Assembly: GCF_045679555.1 (NCBI RefSeq)
Contig: NC_092087.1
Span: forward strand, 81,462,901 to 81,526,900
Direction of reading: 5' to 3'
Length of the DNA stretch: 64,000 nucleotides
Source of the DNA: Salvelinus alpinus
Taxonomy: Eukaryota > Chordata > Actinopteri > Salmoniformes > Salmonidae
The notes beneath the pieces are model-generated. The model had not been told where the DNA came from and made no database searches. It was given only the letters and a program-made list of their open reading frames with translations. Both the position numbers and the translations under genes were made by a program. This document shows, one piece after another, positions 22,476 through 36,140 of the stretch; position 1 is the stretch's first letter; every line of letters begins with the position of its first letter.

Positions 22476-23456
22476 CCTTTCTAGGGTATGTGGAACGCTA
22501 GCGTACCACCTGGCCAACATCCAGTGAGATTGCAGAGCGCCAAATTCAAATACAGAAATACTCATTATAAAAAATTCTGAAAACAAAACATATTTTACAT
22601 AGGTTTTAAGATTAACTTCTTGTGAATCTAACCACGGTGTCAGATTTAAAAAATGCTTTACGGCAAAAGCATACCTTACGATTATTTGAGAACATAGCCC
22701 AGCAGACAAATCATTACAAACAGTAACCAGCCAAGTAGAAGAGTTAAACAAGTCAGAAATAGAGATAAAATTAATCCCTTACCTTTGATGATCTTCATAT
22801 GGTTGCACTCAGAAGACATTCATTTACTCAATAAATGTTCCTTTTGTTCAATAAAGTCTTTCTTTATATCGAAAAACCTCCGTTTTGTTTGCGCGTTTTC
22901 TTCAGTAATCCACAGCCTCAAACGCAGTCACAACATGCAGACAAAAAAATCCAAATTGTATCCGTAAAGTTCATAGAAACATGTCAAACGATGTTTATAT
23001 TCAATCCTCAGGTTGTTTTTAGCCTAAATAATCAATAATATTTCAACCGGACAATAACGTTGTCAATATAAAAGGTAAACATGAAAGGCACTCTCTCGGT
23101 CGCGCGCATTAAAAAGCTCTGTGACACGGCAGGGTCCACTCATTCACACTGCTCTTACTCCCTCATTTTTCAGAATACAAGCCTGAAACAATTTCTAAAG
23201 ACTGTTGACATCCAGTGGAAGGCATAGGAACTGCAATTTGAGTCCTAAGTCAATGGATACTGTAATGGCATTGAATAGAAAACTACAAAACCCCCCCAAA
23301 AAACTACTTCCTGAATGGATTTTTCTCAGGTTTTCACCTGCCAATATATGCATATCATATATGCATATCATATCTTCTTGGCCCGAGTAGCAGGCAGTTT
23401 AATTTGGACAGGCTTTTCATCCAAAATTCCAAATGCTGCCCCCTACACTAGAGAAG
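22476..23456 (-). mobile_element. TTAA-flanked non-autonomous element, copy 2
   Basis: It is flanked by TTAA at 22472-22475 and 23457-23460, and removing it restores the hAT sequence seen uninterrupted at 36733-37017 (GTGTTAAACTAGACATCGGG in reverse). The ends are CCTTTCTAGGGTATGTGGAA and the complement of CTTCTCTAGTGTAGGGGGCA. It is the reverse-orientation counterpart of copy 1 and shares its interior. Confidence 0.85.
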
Positions 23457-23505
23457 TTAACACCAATGTGCAAAACCGATGTCAAAGCTGGCGTGCATAC
23501 CTAAA

Positions 23506-24010
23506 CTCAAAAAAAGAAACGTCCTCTCACTGTCAACTGCGTTTATTTCAGCAAACTTAACATGTGTACATATTTGCATGAACATAACAAGATTCAACAA
23601 CTGAGACATAAACTGAACAAGTTCCACAGACATGTGACTAACAGAAATGGAATAATGTGTCCCTGAACAAAGGGGGGGGTCAAAATCTAAAGTAACAGTC
23701 AGTATCTGGCGTGGCCACCAGCTGAATTAAGTACTGCAGTGCATCTCCTCCTCATGGACTGCACCAGATTTGCCAGTTCTTGCTGTGAGATGTTACCCCA
23801 ATCTTCCCCCAAGGCACCTGCAAGTTCCCAGACATTTCTTGGGGGAATGGCCCTAGCCCTCACCCTCCGATCCGACAGGTCCCAGACGTGCTCAATGGGA
23901 TTGAGATCCGGGCTCTTCGCTGGCTATGGCAGAACACTGACATTGCTTTCTTGCAGGAAATCACGCAGAGCGAGCAGTATGGCTGGTGGCATTGTCATGC
24001 TGGACAACAT
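23506..24010 (-). mobile_element. Tc1-family transposon fragment
   Basis: It begins with CTCAAAAAAAGAAACGTCCT, the end of a salmonid Tc1 family, and continues through the reverse complement of a transposase catalytic segment (GTGCTCAATGGGATTGAGAT and GGTGGCATTGTCATGCTGGA encode the N-P-I-E-type and Q-H-D-N-A-type blocks on the minus strand). It ends at about 24010 without the other terminus. Confidence 0.7.
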
Positions 24011-24022
24011 ACATAAATACTA

Positions 24023-25761
24023 CTATGGAACGCCGTTTGGTTCTTTGCGTGTCAAAAGATAGTCAAATAACACTATTTGACACTTCAAATAACACAGTTC
24101 TATGATAGAATGTTGTGTGTTCTGAATTTGCAAGTGCAGTGTCAAAGCTGTACCAAAAAGTCTGCAAACACCGGCCACGAATGATGTGTTTACAATACTG
24201 CATTGGTAATAAAGCATTATTTGTTTGACCGCAACTTCTGGGGTAGCGAACTAGCTTTAGCTTGGTACCTAGCTAGCACCAATACAACCAGCCTGAAAAC
24301 ATTGACCAGTGGAAACTGCAGTCATTTTCATTATTTTTAGCAATGAATCCTTGTGAGTAAGTATTAGCTAGGTAGCCACTTGTTGTTCGCCTGTTAAAAT
24401 TGAACTTCAGTTCATAAAAATAAATAGCTAGCCAGCTACTTAACCCTGTTGCCAAAAGCTAACGTTATAAGCAGCCAGCTAGCAACGCTCGACCGGACCG
24501 GGTTATGTGTTGTGAAGCTAGGCACAATAGTGCAATTTGCGGTTTGACTTCAAAATAAAAGTACCTCTTTGAAAGTGATGCAGAAGGTTACAATTGGTGG
24601 AATCATGCCATATTAAGACTAGATCATGTTCAACAAGGTTGCAATGTGAAGCAATGACATGGGGTATCAGTCTACTCGGTGACACCCACAGAACAACTGT
24701 GAAGAGTTTAAGCAAATATTAGCGTTATAGCTCTTATCGTGGGACTGTGACTGTGTGAAATCACCTCCCCAGTCAGCCTATTGTGTGTATTGACATTCAT
24801 ATTGCACTGTACACCAAAAGATTAACTAAGTATTGGGGATCAACTAAGTATTGGGGATCAATGAAACGGGGTATTAGTCTACTCAATACCCAATATATTT
24901 TTTCCCAACGTCCTCCTCAGAGTTATCAGACTCCAAAACATCCATGCAGTATTCTTTTTCCTCGGGAATAGTGTTCAATACACATAGGCTGACAATAAAT
25001 GTGGCTAAATTCAGTTGTTTCAGAGTCCCGCAATAAGAGCTACAACGCTAATGTTCTCTGGGTGTCTCTGAGTAGACGGATAGCCCAATTTCATTGATCC
25101 ACAAACCATAGGTAAGGCTGTACAGTGAAATAAGTATTCCCCCAATGTAATACTGAAGTATAATAAATCCAGTGTGATTTCAACAGATTTGTCAAATTAA
25201 CATATTGTCTAATTGTTGATTTAATATAACATTCCAACCTCGTTTAGCATGATCTATTCTATTATGGCATAATTCTACTATTTGTATTCAATGACATACT
25301 TGTATTTTGAAGGCTAACCGCAAAGTACACTGTTGTGGCTAATCCTTATTGTGGCTAGCTTCACATTGATGGGTCCGACCACCATTAAGCAAATAAGAAC
25401 TGTTTTATTAATTATGGTTATTTTAGATGACACCTAGCTATATAGTTAGCTAGCTAACTATAGCTACAGATGTCGTTTTACTATGTTTTTGGGGAAAAAC
25501 ATTATTTGCATCCATGAACTCCATCTTATTTTTTTATGACCAGCACTGCGAGACAACTTTACCAGCATCATAGCATACGTAGATGAATCGTTGTGACATA
25601 TGAAATACGAGTGAGTGTAATCAATGTGTAATAACTACATTAAAAAAATTATGAACGCGTTAAATTATTATGTGACATGCAGTCATATTCAGGTCCTGAC
25701 ACGTCAAATAGTGTTATCTTTTTTGACACGCAAAGACCCAAACAGCGTTCCATAGAAATCC
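24023..25761. mobile_element. Fold-back DNA element with long inverted arms
   Basis: CTATGGAACGCCGTTTGGTT at the left end pairs with the reverse complement of the right end (CTATGGAACGCTGTTTGGGT), continuing through TCTTTGCGTGTCAAAA and ACACTATTTGAC. Nested arms also pair: about 24656-24760 (GTCTACTCGGTGACACCCA, TTAGCGTTATAGCTCTTATC) against about 25020-25090. A direct 18-bp duplication, AACTAAGTATTGGGGATC, lies at about 24824-24860 near the centre. No coding sequence. The family was not identified. Confidence 0.65.
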
Positions 25762-25906
25762 TGGTTGAGAATGTAACGATTGAACAAATGAACAACAAAA
25801 CAGCACAGCAAGTAAGTGAAAGAAATAGATTTTGATAATGTTTTACTGTAATGGGGACATACGTAAATGCCAACAAAATAACTTTTTGGCCAGTGTGGTG
25901 TGTGTG

Positions 25907-27930
25907 TAACCTTTATTTAACTAGGCAAGTCAGTTAAAACTTCTTGGAACTACAGGGGGTGCTGTTCCGCATTAGCATATTTGGGTCTCCAAATTAAACT
26001 GCCTCGTGCTAAATTCTTGATCGTACAATATGCATATTATTGTTATTATTGGATAGAAAACACCTTCTAGTTTCTATAGAAGTTGGAATTTTGTCTCTGA
26101 GTGGTACAGAACAATTTCTACAGCACTTTTCATGACAGGGTTCAGATTTCAGAAATTTTTACCTCTGATCTGGAGTCTGTTTTTAAGGCGACAGTGAATG
26201 CTATGAAGAAACCGACACTGCCTACGTCTTCCTCTGGGTGTCTGTACGTCATCACGTTTTGAATGAAATCGATGGGACATTCACAGCCATTATAAAAGAC
26301 CAAAATGTATAGGCACCGCCCTTTCTCGTCGTGCGCCTGAAGCGTGAAGGCCATCGGACTTGCCTCGTTCCAAATCGTTGTCTAACCAGCAATATTTCTC
26401 CGGTCATGTTTTCAGTCGTTATAGTTGTTAAAAACATCATAATGTAGTTAATTTGAACCGTTTTATAGCAATTTATATCCGTTTAGTGCGATTTTGAGGA
26501 ATTTATTTGTTGTGCACTCTGAAACTTTGGACACGTTTTGGGGTGTCGGTCGTTGGTGGTGGACATTTCGAAGGACAGAGGACATCTATCGACCAAAAGA
26601 CGTTTATAACATAGAAAGGATACATTGCCCAAGAATCTGATGGAAGAACAGCTCAAAGTAAGCAATATTTAATATGATAAATCGTGTTTCTGTCGAAATA
26701 TTTTAAACGCATATTTCGCCATTTTGTTTGGTATAGCTTCACTTGGCGAACCCTGTATTGAAAAGTAAGGATAATTTAAAAAATGTAAATCAGCGGTTGC
26801 ATTAAGAACTAATTTGTCTTTCGATTCTTGTCAACCCTGTATTTTTTAGTCAAGTATATGATTAGCTTTCAATTAAACTAGATCACTCTGATAGATGACG
26901 TCAGACATATTGAGGCTTGATTTCCTAGTATTTTTATTGTGTAACCACGGTTTTGTATGGCTAAATATGCACCTTTTCGAACAAACTGTATATGTATATT
27001 GTAAAATGATGTTACAGGAGTGTCATCGGAAGAATTCTGAGAAGGTTAGTGAAAAAATTAATATATTTTGGCGGTGATTACGTTATAGCGCTCTTTGGCT
27101 GGAATCGATGCTCTGGTAACGTTTGCACATGTGGTATGCTAACTTATCGATTTATTGTGTTTTCGCTGAAAAACGCTTAGAAAATCTGAAATATGGTCTG
27201 AAATCACAAGAACTGGGTCTTTCCATTGCTATGCTTTGTCTATTTTTATGAAATGTTTTATGATGAGTAAATTGGTCATACACGTTGCTCTATCTAGTAA
27301 TTCTAGTCGATTTGTGATGGTCGGTGCAATTGTAAACTGTGATTTCTACCTGAAATATGCACTTTTTTCTAACAAAAACTATCCTATACCATGAATATGT
27401 TATCAGACTGTCATCTGAAGAGGTTTTTTCTTGGTTAGTGGATATCAATATCTTAGTTGAGCCGAATTGGTGATAGCACCTGAAGGAGTAAGAAACTGAT
27501 GGAGTTAGAATAGTGGTGTATTTTGCTAACGTGTTTAGCTAATAGATTTACATATTTTGTCTTCCCTGTAAAACATTTTAAAAATCTGAAATGGTGGCTT
27601 TATTCACAAGATCTGTATCTTTCATCTGGTGTCTTGGACTTGTGATTTAATGATATTTAGATGCTACTATCTACTTGTGAAGCTATGCTAGCTATGCTAA
27701 TCAGTGTGTGGGGGGATGGGGGGTGCTCCCGGACCCGGGGTAGAGGCTCGTTAGAGGTTAAGAACAAATTCTTATTTACAACGACGGCCTACCCCGGACG
27801 ATGCTGGGCCAATTGTGCGCCGCCCTATGTAACTCCCAATCACGGCCAGATGTGATACAGCCTGGATTCGAACCAGGGACTGTAGTGACGCCTCTTGCAC
27901 GGAGACACAGTGCCTTAGACCGCTGCGTCC
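25907..27930 (-). mobile_element. tRNA-derived SINE split by a TTAA element
   Basis: The SINE is in minus orientation: a B-box-like GGTTCGAATCC is read from 27874-27864, and the 3' portion is at 25907-25937 (CCTTTATTTAACTAGGCAAG). The two halves join exactly once copy 4 of the TTAA element (25938-27757) is removed, giving CAGTTAAGAACAAATTCTTA. It is not a functional tRNA gene. Confidence 0.75.
25938..27757. mobile_element. TTAA-flanked element, copy 4 (1.8 kb, distinct subfamily)
   Basis: TTAA at 25934-25937 and 27758-27761 bound it and the host SINE is continuous without it. The ends are AACTTCTTGGAACTACAGGG and the complement of CCTCTAACGAGCCTCTACCC. The interior differs from copies 1-3. 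It contains a perfect TGACGTCA at 26896-26903. No coding sequence was recognised in short frames at 26142-27077. Confidence 0.7.
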
Positions 27931-28068
27931 ATGTGTGTGTGTTAACTATTTAACTGTACTAGAATGCTTAAAAAGGCCACAAATTCTAAATATCGGCATC
28001 GGTTGTTTTTGGCAAGGAAAATATTGGATATCGGTATCGGCCAAAAATGTCATATCGGTGCATCCCTA

Positions 28069-29671
28069 ATAGTAAATGGCCTGAATGTACTATTATCATT
28101 TATCCACCATCTTTGATAGTACTACAACTACGGGGGGCGGGACGGAGCAGAGAGCTAAAGAGTTTTGTCCTCGCCCAAGTCCTCTGATTGGCTCAGCTCC
28201 AACTTCAGACACTTGAGTCAAAAACCACAATGTGCCAGCTAGTCTATTTCTGTGTATTTTTCATACCAGTGTACTTTGACCTCAAATTGCGTGCAAGCAT
28301 GGTACGCAAAACGCGTGCAAGTTGGCAGGTCTGCTATCGCTCCCAATTCCATCTCCCAGCCCCAGTCCATTCACCACACACTTGATTCCATCGCAACGTG
28401 CTAATGAGCTAATTTGCTAACTAGCTAGCGCTGCTTGGTGAGTCTACTGCTGATCCACACCACAGTGAAGAAGCAAAAAAGTAGGAGGACGGGAGGGATG
28501 GAGGATGATATTTAAGAAGAGTGATAAATGAGGACGGTGTTGACAAACACAGTTAACAGCTAGACAGGCAGTGAAAATACAGCATCACTCGAGGGGGCAA
28601 GCGTATTTGGGTAACACTGTCAGGAAGCGTGTTTTGACAGTTAAACAGCCAGTGAAAATACATAATCACTGCATCACTCAATGTTGGTTCCCCATAGGGA
28701 AGGGAGAAGGGGGAAGAGTATTTGGGAAACATCGTTAGGAAGTGTGACTGGGAATTGTGGTGGAGGGAGACAATTGAAGACATGACAGGGGATGAGACTC
28801 AGTGGATACAACAAATGAACCCAAACAGAACTTGCTAATTAGATTTCTGCAGGGCTGTGGAAATTGACTTAAGGGTTAATAAAATGCAGTCATGGATTTT
28901 ACCCAGTCTCAAAGCCGAATGGTTTAGATTGCTTGGAATTTTACGGCAGAAGCTCCGACCAACCATGCCTGTGCAGATCAATTTTTTTTATTTTTTTTTT
29001 ATTGCCGTCTTTGATGAAATTACCCTTTCATGTAAAAATAACAGAATACCCTGACAATTTAAAGCAAAACCACACTTTCTGAAGAAACCACTGTTTATCC
29101 TGCACCAGTGCTAGAGTTTCCTGAAGAGTGTTGCTGGTCAGGTTTCTTAGAAAACCCTTCAGAGCGCCTTCTCTTATCTTCTGATTTCTAGGAATTTACC
29201 CCGTCTTGGCGTAGCCTTGGCGTAGCCTCTAGCTTTCAGAAATCTGCATTGTTAACTCAACTCAAAAGAAGCCCAAATATTGAACAGAGCAGTAGCTGAG
29301 TTTATCTGTCTGGATCAAGTACAATTCTGTGACTTTGGTCATGTCTACACTTCACACTTATGTGACTTCTATCAGAATACGTAGATCGCATTGAAAAGAC
29401 GGGTCTAGACGCACAAAAGTTGCTTTGTGGTCTGATCTAGCTGACCAATTCAGGAGGTGGTCAGGGATGCACAGTGTGCAGATTTCTCAGTCGATGCAAA
29501 TCAGGCTACCGAAAGCGCATACAGTGGGCGACGTCATCGGCACTCCTCCAACAAGTCTGCAGAAAACTTGTGTTTTGGGGCCGAGAGGTACCTTGTCATT
29601 ATAACTTTGGAGGGAATACGTTCCTAGAGCGTGACGAACGTGTCTCGCTGGCATCATAAATGCTTGCCAGC
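28069..29671. other. CREBBP intron 1, unrecognised
   Basis: No gene. A weak local duplication (CCAGTGAAAATAC-like text near 28568 and 28648) and an A/T run near 28981-29001 are the only structures noted. Confidence 0.45.
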
Positions 29672-30100
29672 TAGCTAATGGTGGTTTTGGAGAAGCGGCT
29701 TCTTCCTTGCTGAGCAGCCTTCCAGGTTATGTCGATATAGGACTTGTTTTACTGTGGATATAAATACTTTTGTACCTGTTTCCTCCAGCATCTTCACAAG
29801 GTCCTTTGCTGTTGTTCTGGGGTTGATTTGCCTTTTTCGCACCAAAGTACGTTCATCTCTAAGAGACAGAACGCGTCTCCTTCCTGAGCGGTATGACGGC
29901 TGCATGGTCCCATGGTGTTTATACTTGCGTACTATTGTTTGTACAGATGAACGTGGTACCTTCAGGTGTTTGGAAATTGCTCCCGAGGATGAACCAGACT
30001 TGGAGGGCTACAATCTTTTTCTGAGGTCTTGGCTGATTTATTTAGATTTTCCCATGATGTTAAGCAAAGAAGCACTGAGTTTTAAGGTAGGCCTTAGTGT
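29672..30100 (-). mobile_element. Sleeping Beauty type Tc1 element, transposase N-terminal part
   Basis: Minus-strand translation from about 30057 gives MGKSK then a stop, ISQDLRK, and further on SYRSGRRRVLSLRDERTLVR, KRQINPRTTAKDLVKMLEET and LYRHNLEGCSARKKPLLQN. This is the paired-like DNA-binding domain, with the GRRR AT-hook-like block, of the salmonid Tc1 family from which Sleeping Beauty was derived. Stops and truncation at about 29672 disable it. The left inverted repeat of the same element is at 31706-31922. Confidence 0.85.
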
Positions 30101-30102
30101 AC

Positions 30103-31703
<1,601 letters not shown>

Positions 31704-31705
31704 TA

Positions 31706-31922
31706 TGTAAACTTCTGACCCACTGGAATTGTGATACAGTCAATTCTAAGTGAAATAATCTGTCTAAACAATTGTTGGAAAGATTACTTGTGTCATGCAC
31801 AAAGTAGATGTCCAAACCAACTTGTCAAAACTATATTTTGTTAACAAGACATTTGTGGAGTGGTTGAAAAACTAGATTTAATGACTCCAACCTAAGTGTA
31901 TGTAAATATCCGACTTCAACTG
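31706..31922 (-). mobile_element. Sleeping Beauty type left inverted repeat (IR/DR)
   Basis: Read on the minus strand it starts with CAGTTGAAGTCGGATATTTA and ends at AGAAGTTTACATA. This is the roughly 220-bp inverted repeat with two transposase-binding direct repeats typical of the family (outer GTCGGATATTTACATACAC, inner GGGTCAGAAGTTTACATAC). The outer end abuts TA at 31923-31924. It is the other half of the element at 29672-30100; the opposite inverted repeat is missing. Confidence 0.9.
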
Positions 31923-31924
31923 TA

Positions 31925-33364
31925 GCCCTGGCTCTCCCACTTCCTCAATATCACTCCCTCCTTTTCTAATCACTGTCTTTCCCTCTAGTTCTCTCCCTCC
32001 AGCTCTTCCTTCTTTCACTTGCTCTCACCACCACTTCTCCCTCTCTTTCAGCTCTTAAGGTTCTCTGCTCTTAGTCACTTGCTCTCACCACTACGTCTCC
32101 CTCTAGGTTCTTCACTCGCTTAGTGGCTGAGGCCAGCAGTGAGTGGCACAGTTTTCTGTCAGAGCCAGGCGCCTTCACACACACAATGTCCCGGTCAGTC
32201 AATCACCAAGTCAAGCATGGCTTATTTTCACAGCCGTTGTGAGCCGAGCACACACACACACACTCCTTCTCCTCCCTCTTAAACACACACACAGACTACT
32301 TTCTGTCCCCTCAGATACACACACGCATGTACACACCTCTGCCATCCTTTGAGCAGCAGGGAGCTGGCGATGGGATCTGTGCTGACTTTATATTTCCTGG
32401 CTGGAGTAGATTGCAAGAGCACGAAATAGAGCAAGAAGAGTGTCCATTTCAACACAACGGGGCCAATGACCCAACTAAACCAGATGTCAAAACTTGGAGA
32501 CTAGCAAAACTAGGCTATTCAGGAACCACCCTTCCTTCTCCAAAACCATTCACCCAAATGAAAAGTGCTTCTCAGGTATTCAGAGGGGACTTCAACTTGA
32601 TGGATGAACAAGGCATATTTGCTTGGGGTGAGAATTTGGGGTATTTTCTATTAGAGCTGAGACAATAAACCGAAAATTACTGACACTGACATTGCCATCC
32701 TCTTACTGAAGCAAAATGCTTAAGTCGGTAATTTCCGGTGATTTTGCTACACAACGTTCCTGTAGATTGACCAATGGTTTAAGAACAACAGTAATATACG
32801 CATTGTGTTGATTCCTGCTATGAAATATCTGCCTGTTTCGTTTTGCTGTTGGCTGCTGACTCTCACTCCCTCCCCCCACTGACACAGAGGGAGAGATGCA
32901 TTCTGAGAAGCACAAGCAAATGACCATTACTCAAAATACTATTGCAGGAAAAAGTTTTTAAAGCAACTACTGTTGTTCTAGTCACAGCTTTCTGTGAGTA
33001 TATCATGCATGTCTCACCTCTTAATATCCAGTTTGTGGCACCACTTCTCAACCGGAGTAGGCTGTAGTGCGCCATTTGCGGTAAATAGACCGACATCAAG
33101 AAGCCTAGGCCTAGCACTGGAAAGTTTTTGTAGGACATTGTGTTTTAAATTCACACTTCTTCAGGTGTTGAATAATATATCCTATATAGGCCAATATGCA
33201 CAAAGATGTTGGCAAACTCTCTGAAGAGTCAAAAATAAATCTGATAATTCTGGATCATATTTTGACAGGTTGCACATTGAAAAATCAATCATGCATTTCT
33301 TGGCTATGTTAGATGAAATAGCTTAGTTGTTGATAGGCTACCATCTCAGTTGTCTTACTTGGCA
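31925..33364. other. CREBBP intron 1, pyrimidine- and CA-rich
   Basis: Contains CT-rich sequence at 31930-32110 and short CA tracts at 32170-32330. No gene or repeat family was recognised. Confidence 0.45.
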
Positions 33365-34821
33365 CTAGAGGTCGACCGATTATGATTTTTCAACGCCGAT
33401 ACCGATTATTGGAGGACCCAAAAAGCCGATACCGATTAATCTGACGATTTATAAAATGTATTTGTAATAATGACAATTACAACAATACTGAATGAACACT
33501 TATTTGAACTTAATATAATACATCAATAAAATCTATTTCAAATAAATAATGAAACATGTTCAATTTGGTTTAAATAATGCAAAAACAATGTTTTGGAGAA
33601 GAATGTAGAAGTGCAATATGAGCCATGTAAGAAAGCTAAAGTTTAAGTTCCTTGCTCAGAACATGAGAACATATGAAAGCTGGTGGTTCCTTTTAACATG
33701 AGTCTTCAATATTCCCAGGTAAGAAGTTTTAGGTTGTAGTTATTATAGGACTCTCTCTATACCATTTGTATTTCATATACCTTTGACTATTGGATGTTCT
33801 TATAGGCACTTTAGTATTGCCAGTGGAACAGTATAGCTTCCATCCCTCTCTTCGCCGCTACCTGGGCTCGAACCAGGAACACCGACAACAGCCACCCTCG
33901 AAGCATCGTTACCAATCGCTCTCCAAAAGCCGCAGCCCTTGCAGAGTAAGGGGAACAACTACTCCAAGTCTCAGAGCGAGTGACGTTTCAAACGCTATTA
34001 GCGCGGACCCCGCTAACTAGCTAGCCATTTCACATCGGTTACACCAGCCTAATCTCGGGAGTTGATAGGCTTGAATTCATAAACAGCAGAGCTGCTGGCA
34101 AAACGCACAAAAGTGCTGTTTGAATGAATGCTTACGAGCCTGCTGGTTCCCACCATCGCTCAGTCAGACTGCTCTACCAAATCATAGACTTAATTATAAC
34201 ATAATAACACACAGAAATACAAGCCGTAGGTCATTAATATGGTTGAATCCAGAAACGATCATCTCAAAAACAAAACAATTATTCTTTCAGTGAAATACGG
34301 AACCGTTACATATTTTATCTAACGGGTGGCATCCATCAGTCTAAATATTCCTGTTACATTGCACAACCTTCAATGTTGTCATAATTACGTAAAATTCTGG
34401 CAAATTAGTTCGCAATGAGCCAGGCGACCAAAACTGTTGCATATACCCTGACTCTGCGTGCAATGAACGCAAGAGAAGTGACACAATTTCACCTGGTTAA
34501 TATTGCCTGCTAACCTGGATTTCTTTTAGCTAAATATGCAGGTTTAAAAATATATACTTCTGTGTATTGATTTTAAGAAAGGCATTGATGTTTAGGTACA
34601 CGTTGGAGCAACGACAGTCCTTTTTCGCGAATGCGCACTGCATCGATTATATGCAACACAGGACATGCTAGATAAACTAGTAATATCATCAACCATATGT
34701 AGTTATAACTAGTGATTATGATTGATTGATTGAGTTTTTATAAGATAAGTTTAATGCTAGCTAGCACCTTACCTTGGCTTCTTACTGCATTTGCGTAACA
34801 GGCCGGCTCCTCGTGAGGCAG

Positions 34822-36014
34822 GTGGTTAGAGCGTTGGACTAGTTAACCTCTTGACGCGAGGGGTCAGATTTTTTATTTATTTTTTATAAATAATGTTCCC
34901 AAGGTAAACGGACTATTTCTCAGGCCCAGTCGTATAATATGCATATAATTTACAGATTGGGATAGAAAACACTCCAAAGTTTCCAAAACTGTCAAAATAT
35001 TGTCTGTGTTTATAACAAAACTGATTCTGCAGGCGAAAACCTGAGAAAATCGAACCCGGAAGTGATTTTTTTATTTTATTTTTTTATCTGTGTTTCCTGG
35101 CCCGTCTTTCTTCCATTTAAAGGGGTATCAACCAGATTCCTTTTCCAATGGCTTCCTCAGGCTGTGACCAGGCTTTAGACATAGTTTCAGGCTTTTATTT
35201 TGAAAAATGTGCGAGATTTTTCAAAACTAGTCAGGTGTCCTCTGATTAGTTCCTGCGCGCGAGAGGGTAGCTCTCCATTTTCTTTTTCTCTCTTATTGAA
35301 TAGGTTACGGTCCGGTTGAAATATTATCGATTATGTTTGTTAAAAACAACCTGAGGATTGATTATTAAAAAAAATTGACATGTTTCTACGACCATTACGG
35401 ATACTTTTTGGAATTTTCATCGAACGGAGCAAGGCTTTGGTTTTCTGAACATAACTTGCAACCCAAATGGCGTTAAAAAAAAAGAAAAAAAGTACTATTT
35501 ATCGAACAAAAATAACATTTATTGTGTAACTGGGAGTCTCGTGAGTGCAAATATCCGAAGATGATCAAAGGTAAGCGATTAATTTGATTGCTTTTCTGAC
35601 TTTCGTGACCATGCTAATTTGGGGCTAGCTGTTCGACCATTGATTGATACACTCACAAAAGCTTGGATTTCTTTCGCTGTAAAGCATATTTTCTAAATCT
35701 GACACGATAGGTGGATTAACAACAAGCTAAGCTGTGTTTTGGCATATTTCACTTGTGATTGCATGATTATAAATATTTTTAGTAATATTTTGCACCCTGC
35801 AATTCAGCGGTTGTTTAGGAAAAGGATCCCGTAAAAGGGATCCGTAGCGCAGAGAAGTTAACTGTAAGGTTGCAGGTTGTAAGATTGAATCCCTGAGCTG
35901 ACAAGGTAAAAATCTGTCTTTCTGCCCCTGAACAAGGTAGTTAACCCACCGTTCCTAGGCCGTCATTGAAAATAACAATGTGTTCTTAACTGACTTGCCT
36001 AGTTAAATAAAGGT
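34822..36014 (+). mobile_element. HpaI-like tRNA-derived SINE split by TTAA element copy 3
   Basis: The 5' portion GTGGTTAGAGCGTTGGACTA (34822 on) carries an A-box-like tRNA region. The 3' portion at 35858-36014 has GAGCTGACAAGGTAAAAATC, CTGCCCCTGAACAAGG and CTTGCCTAGTTAAATAAAGG. The pieces join at TTAAC once the insert is removed. Confidence 0.8.
34847..35857 (+). mobile_element. TTAA-flanked non-autonomous element, copy 3
   Basis: TTAA at 34843-34846 and 35858-35861. The ends are CCTCTTGACGCGAGGGGTCA and the complement of CTTCTCTGCGCTACGGATCC. It shares interior blocks with copy 1, such as CCGGTTGAAATATTAT, AAAACAACCTGAGGATTGAT and TTATTGTGTAACTGGGAGTC, although the ends have diverged. Confidence 0.82.
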
Positions 36015-36140
36015 GTAAAAAAAACTAAAAAAACTTTTGATAAAAAAAATAAAACACATTTAAAATCGGCAAAATCTGCGTCCAAAATTACCGATTTTCG
36101 ATTGTTATGAAAACTTTAAAATCGGCCCTAATTAAAAATC

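Larger units (their letters stand above)
22385..28068. mobile_element. hAT-like element (AGGGATGCA ends) opened by multiple insertions
   Basis: The left end AGGGATGCATGATATATCGG and the right end ATATCGGTGCATCCCT are inverted repeats. Flanks TGGTAAAT and TAGTAAAT (offset by AA on the right) could be a 7/8 target duplication. A less interrupted copy at 36733-37017 serves as a template. Host pieces survive at 22385-22475, 23457-23505, about 25850-25886 and 27930-28068. Between them sit TTAA element copy 2, a Tc1 fragment, a fold-back element, and a SINE holding TTAA element copy 4. No transposase is seen. Confidence 0.75.
33365..36140 (+). mobile_element. hAT-like element (CTAGAGGTCGACCGAT end) with nested SINE and TTAA element
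   Basis: The left end CTAGAGGTCGACCGATTATG with repeated GCCGATACCGATTA motifs, and the right-hand GAAAACTTTAAAATCGGCCC, mark a salmonid hAT-type non-autonomous family. A second partial copy is at 37019-37315, and its end CTAGAGGTCGACC recurs at 38853-38865. A tRNA-like B box (GGCTCGAACCAGG) lies near 33874. A SINE at 34822-36014 is embedded in it and is split by TTAA element copy 3. Confidence 0.75.
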
